In this document: positions 61,631-64,000 of the stretch, piece after piece
How positions within the stretch are numbered: the first letter of the stretch is position 1
How the letters are laid out: each line of letters begins with the position of its first letter
NCBI GenBank assembly: GCA_009772895.1
Contig: WOUP01000019.1
Location: 1 to 64,000 of the forward strand
Source of the DNA: Puniceicoccaceae bacterium 5H
GTDB lineage: Bacteria > Verrucomicrobiota > Verrucomicrobiia > Opitutales > Oceanipulchritudinaceae
Length of the DNA stretch: 64,000 nt
Reading direction: 5' to 3'
The notes under the pieces: generated by a model
Told to the model about the DNA's origin: nothing
Seen by the model: the letters and a program-made list of their open reading frames with translations, nothing else
Databases searched by the model: none
Translations under genes and position numbers: made by a program

Positions 61631-64000
61631 TGCAACTGGCCGACCAACTTTCGCGGGACCGCTTTGTGGCGGAGCACGACCGCAACTTCTCGGTGCTGGC
61701 ACCGGCCGGGGTGGGCAAGACCACCTCGATCGTCAACCGTATCGTGTCGCTGGCCGAATACGCCGCCGCACAGGGCGAGTCGCTGCGCAGCCTGGTGGTG
61801 GTGACCTATACGCGTGCGGCGGCGGACGAAATGTACCAACGCGCCAAATACGCTTTGGTGGAACGCGGAGCCGGTCCACGTGCGCTGGGCGAACTTGGGC
61901 AGGCCTTTTTCGGCACGATCCACAGTTTCTGTCTGCGCCTGATCCAGCTGCACGGCTGGCGGCTCAACCTGCCCGCGCAGCTCGACATGCAGGCGCAGGA
62001 CGACGAGATCTGGGAGGCCTTCCGCCGGGAGGTATCCGGGGTGCTCGATCCCGCTCCGGAGCGCTGGCGCACCGGCCTGGCGGCGCTCGGTGCGGTGCCG
62101 CTGACCTTCAAGCTGGCCCGTGAACTGAACCCCGAGACGCTGGCCCTGACGCCCGATCCCGAGGCCGCGCTGGCGAGGCTGGGGCCGCCGCCAGAGGTGA
62201 ATTTACAGGCGGTGCGGGCCGCCGGGGGCCGTGGCAAGAAAGAGACGCAGGAGGCCTACAAGCGCCAGTTGCAGCAGTGGCAGGCGCGTTGGGAGGCGTT
62301 ACTGGAGAATCGTGAGCGCCCGCCCGAGGAAGCCCCTTCCTTGCCGCTGCCGGAGGTGAGCAGTGGGGGCAAGGAGATCGTGGGCGCGGCTTTTGAGGCC
62401 TGTGCGCCCCTGCAGCAGTGGTTGGAAAATGCGATTTTCCCCTTGGCTGTGCTGCTGGCGCGTCGCTACCAGAACTTCAAGCTGCAGCGTGGCGGCGCCA
62501 CTTTCGACGATGCCATTGCGCTGGCCTTTGAGCTGGTCCGGCATCCGGAATCCGTGCGCGACATTCGCCGGCAGGGCTTTCAGGTGTTGCTGGACGAGGC
62601 GCAGGACACCGACCCGCTGCAGTTCCGCATCCTGACGGAGATCGCGCGCCCCGTGAATGCGCCCGAAATGTGGGCTGACGGCGCGAATGACGGGCCCGTG
62701 CCCGGTCGCTTCTGCATGGTGGGGGACCCGCAACAGAGCATTTACAGTGAGCGGGCTGACCTCGGCTTTTACCGCGCCTTGCACCAACGTCTGCTGGACT
62801 TCCCCGGTGGCGAAGAGCTGCGGTTTCAGGTCACCATGCGCTGCCAGCAGGCGGTGGTCGATACGCTCAACACCCTTCTGCCCGCCGTGCTGACCGGTGG
62901 GGAAGGGCCGCAGAGCCAGGTGCCCTATATTCCGCTCGAAGCCCGCCCGGATGCCACGCCTGGGCAGGTCGTGCGGCTCGCGCTGCCAGACCCGGAGGAT
63001 GCGAAGCCGGACCTCGACCGGGCTTACGCCAACGCGCTGCTGGATCAGGTGCTGGCGTTCGATCTGGAGGCCTGGCGCGCGCGCAGCTGGAGTCAGGTGG
63101 CGCTGTTGTGCCCGCGCAACGACTGGTTGACGCCGCTGGCGCGCGAGCTGCGGCACCGCGATGTGCCGGTGCAGCTGCTGACGACGCGTTTGTTGCGACG
63201 CGATCAGGCGGCCTGGGCCTGGGCGGTGGCGGTGCTCGAGGTGGCGGCCAACCCGGAGAACGCCTTTGAATGCTACGGGGTGCTGCGCGAGGTGCTGGGC
63301 TTTTCGGATGATGCCCTGGCGACTTATGCGCGGCACTTCCGGCGTGACGCGCGTTGGCCGGCGGTACATCCCTTCAGTTTGCTGGCGCCGCTGCCGTGGG
63401 TCGATCACCCGGTGGGGCAGGCGTTGTTTGCGCTGCGGCGCCTCTGGGAGTCCTCGGCCGAGCTGCCGCTCTACCTGCGCGTGCGGGCCTGGTTCGACGG
63501 CCTGCAGTTGGGTGAGCGACTGGCGACCCTGCCTGAAGTCAAGGCCGAGGAGGTGGGAGCGGTCTTGCAGGCCATCTTGCGGCAGGCCGCCGAGGCCGAG
63601 GAGCAACGCCTGACCTTGCCCGAATGGGTGGCGGAGCTGCGTCGCTGGGTGGAGTTGGCGGCCGTCGAGGCGGGCGAGGAGATGACGGCCTGCAACCTGC
63701 TCACGTGCCACAAGGCCAAAGGACTGGGCTGGGATGCCGTGGTGCTGCCTTATTTCTTCCGTCCCGTTGGCTTTGTCGATCCCGCCTTCCCGCGCGTGCA
63801 AGCCGGTGAACGTGGGCTGGAAGTGGCGTTGTCGAGCCATTGGCAGCCCGAGCACTGGAAGGAAGAAAAAAACCGGCGGCGGGCCCGTGAGCTCGAGCGG
63901 CTGCTCTATGTGGCCTGCACGCGCGCCCGGCAGACGCTGGTCTTCGTCGACGACCAGGCGTGGATGAAAAAGACGGACCGCTCGCTCGGTGAAATGCTGC
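61630..64000 (+). CDS. UvrD/AddA-like ATP-dependent helicase, 3' truncated by window edge
   Basis: At least 790 residues; the frame is open to the window end. Superfamily 1A motifs in order: Q/Ia region, Walker A LAPAGVGKTT, VVTYTRAAADEM, TIHSFC, Walker B LLDEAQDTDPLQ, VGDPQQSIYS, LLTCHKAKGLGWDAVVLP (motif V) and LLYVACTRARQTLVF (motif VI). It is coupled to the AddB-like gene by a TGATG overlap. The nuclease domain expected of AddA, if present, would be beyond base 64000. Confidence 0.9.
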   Translation, partial: MQLADQLSRDRFVAEHDRNFSVLAPAGVGKTTSIVNRIVSLAEYAAAQGESLRSLVVVTYTRAAADEMYQRAKYALVERGAGPRALGELGQAFFGTIHSFCLRLIQLHGWRLNLPAQLDMQAQDDEIWEAFRREVSGVLDPAPERWRTGLAALGAVPLTFKLARELNPETLALTPDPEAALARLGPPPEVNLQAVRAAGGRGKKETQEAYKRQLQQWQARWEALLENRERPPEEAPSLPLPEVSSGGKEIVGAAFEACAPLQQWLENAIFPLAVLLARRYQNFKLQRGGATFDDAIALAFELVRHPESVRDIRRQGFQVLLDEAQDTDPLQFRILTEIARPVNAPEMWADGANDGPVPGRFCMVGDPQQSIYSERADLGFYRALHQRLLDFPGGEELRFQVTMRCQQAVVDTLNTLLPAVLTGGEGPQSQVPYIPLEARPDATPGQVVRLALPDPEDAKPDLDRAYANALLDQVLAFDLEAWRARSWSQVALLCPRNDWLTPLARELRHRDVPVQLLTTRLLRRDQAAWAWAVAVLEVAANPENAFECYGVLREVLGFSDDALATYARHFRRDARWPAVHPFSLLAPLPWVDHPVGQALFALRRLWESSAELPLYLRVRAWFDGLQLGERLATLPEVKAEEVGAVLQAILRQAAEAEEQRLTLPEWVAELRRWVELAAVEAGEEMTACNLLTCHKAKGLGWDAVVLPYFFRPVGFVDPAFPRVQAGERGLEVALSSHWQPEHWKEEKNRRRARELERLLYVACTRARQTLVFVDDQAWMKKTDRSLGEML

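Noticed and set aside
62299-63855. 518-residue minus-strand ORF
   Set aside because: Lies opposite the UvrD-like helicase, whose motifs are all intact on the plus strand.

Overview
The window is a GC-rich chromosomal segment of a bacterium, most likely a member of the Verrucomicrobiota (Opitutae-like). The pointers are a flotillin FloA/NfeD operon, a single PEP-CTERM protein, frequent GTG/TTG starts with weak Shine-Dalgarno sites, a short AtpH, and imperfect inverted repeats of a kind common in PVC-group genomes. The taxon is inferred from gene content only; there is no rRNA, tRNA, prophage, IS element or CRISPR array to anchor it. Most genes are housekeeping. Several features point to the neighbourhood of the replication origin: dnaN with DnaA-box-like sites upstream, mnmE-mnmG, and four parS-like palindromes (TGTTCCACGTGGAACA) within 3.5 kb.

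Layout. 0-6.6 kb (+): 3' part of ftsK, gmk, an MsbA-like ABC exporter with an N-terminal extension followed by a DUF1854 gene, and a secreted protein. 6.6-11.7 kb (-): a K+ channel and the operon nfeD(long)-nfeD(short)-floA-unknown. 11.9-17.1 kb (+): queG, an Smr protein, two hsp20 genes behind a convincing sigma-54 promoter, and hrpB. 17.1-19.9 kb: a NarL-type regulator, two duplicated micro-genes (45 and 41 aa), each with its own promoter, conserved leader and terminator, and two convergent exported signal-peptidase-fold proteins. 19.9-26.6 kb (-): the complete F1Fo ATP synthase operon atpBEFHAGDC. 26.7-27.2 kb (+): two putative small membrane proteins. 27.1-34.5 kb (-): trmB, a PhoBR-like pair, mnmG, mnmE and recA, with the parS sites.

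34.6-40.3 kb (+): a HAD phosphatase, a Na+/H+ antiporter-RCK-EIIA fusion, an AhpD-like protein, and a GAF/DHp protein lacking a kinase ATPase domain followed by a receiver; a decayed toxin-antitoxin locus lies on the minus strand inside this stretch. 40.3-47.2 kb (mainly -): gnd, a VapBC-like module, a CHRD/PEP-CTERM protein behind repeat-rich AT-rich DNA, a RodZ-like protein, a membrane protein, an RNHCP protein (+) and miaB. 47.4-51.8 kb (+): a multi-PAS histidine kinase, an Rcp1-type receiver, a receiver-kinase protein and a gamma-glutamylcyclotransferase-like protein. 51.8-57.5 kb (-): an SDR-like domain without its catalytic residues fused to a long histone-H1-like basic tail, two poorly known genes, dnaN and a RelE-like protein. 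57.6-64 kb (+): MscS and an AddB/AddA-like helicase-nuclease pair, the second cut by the window edge.

The most novel-looking items are the twin micro-genes at 17.9-18.5 kb, whose leaders can base-pair with their own coding sequences, the pseudo-SDR/histone-tail fusion at 51.8-53.9 kb, and the exported signal-peptidase-fold pair, one member of which begins inside the terminator of the ATP synthase operon.
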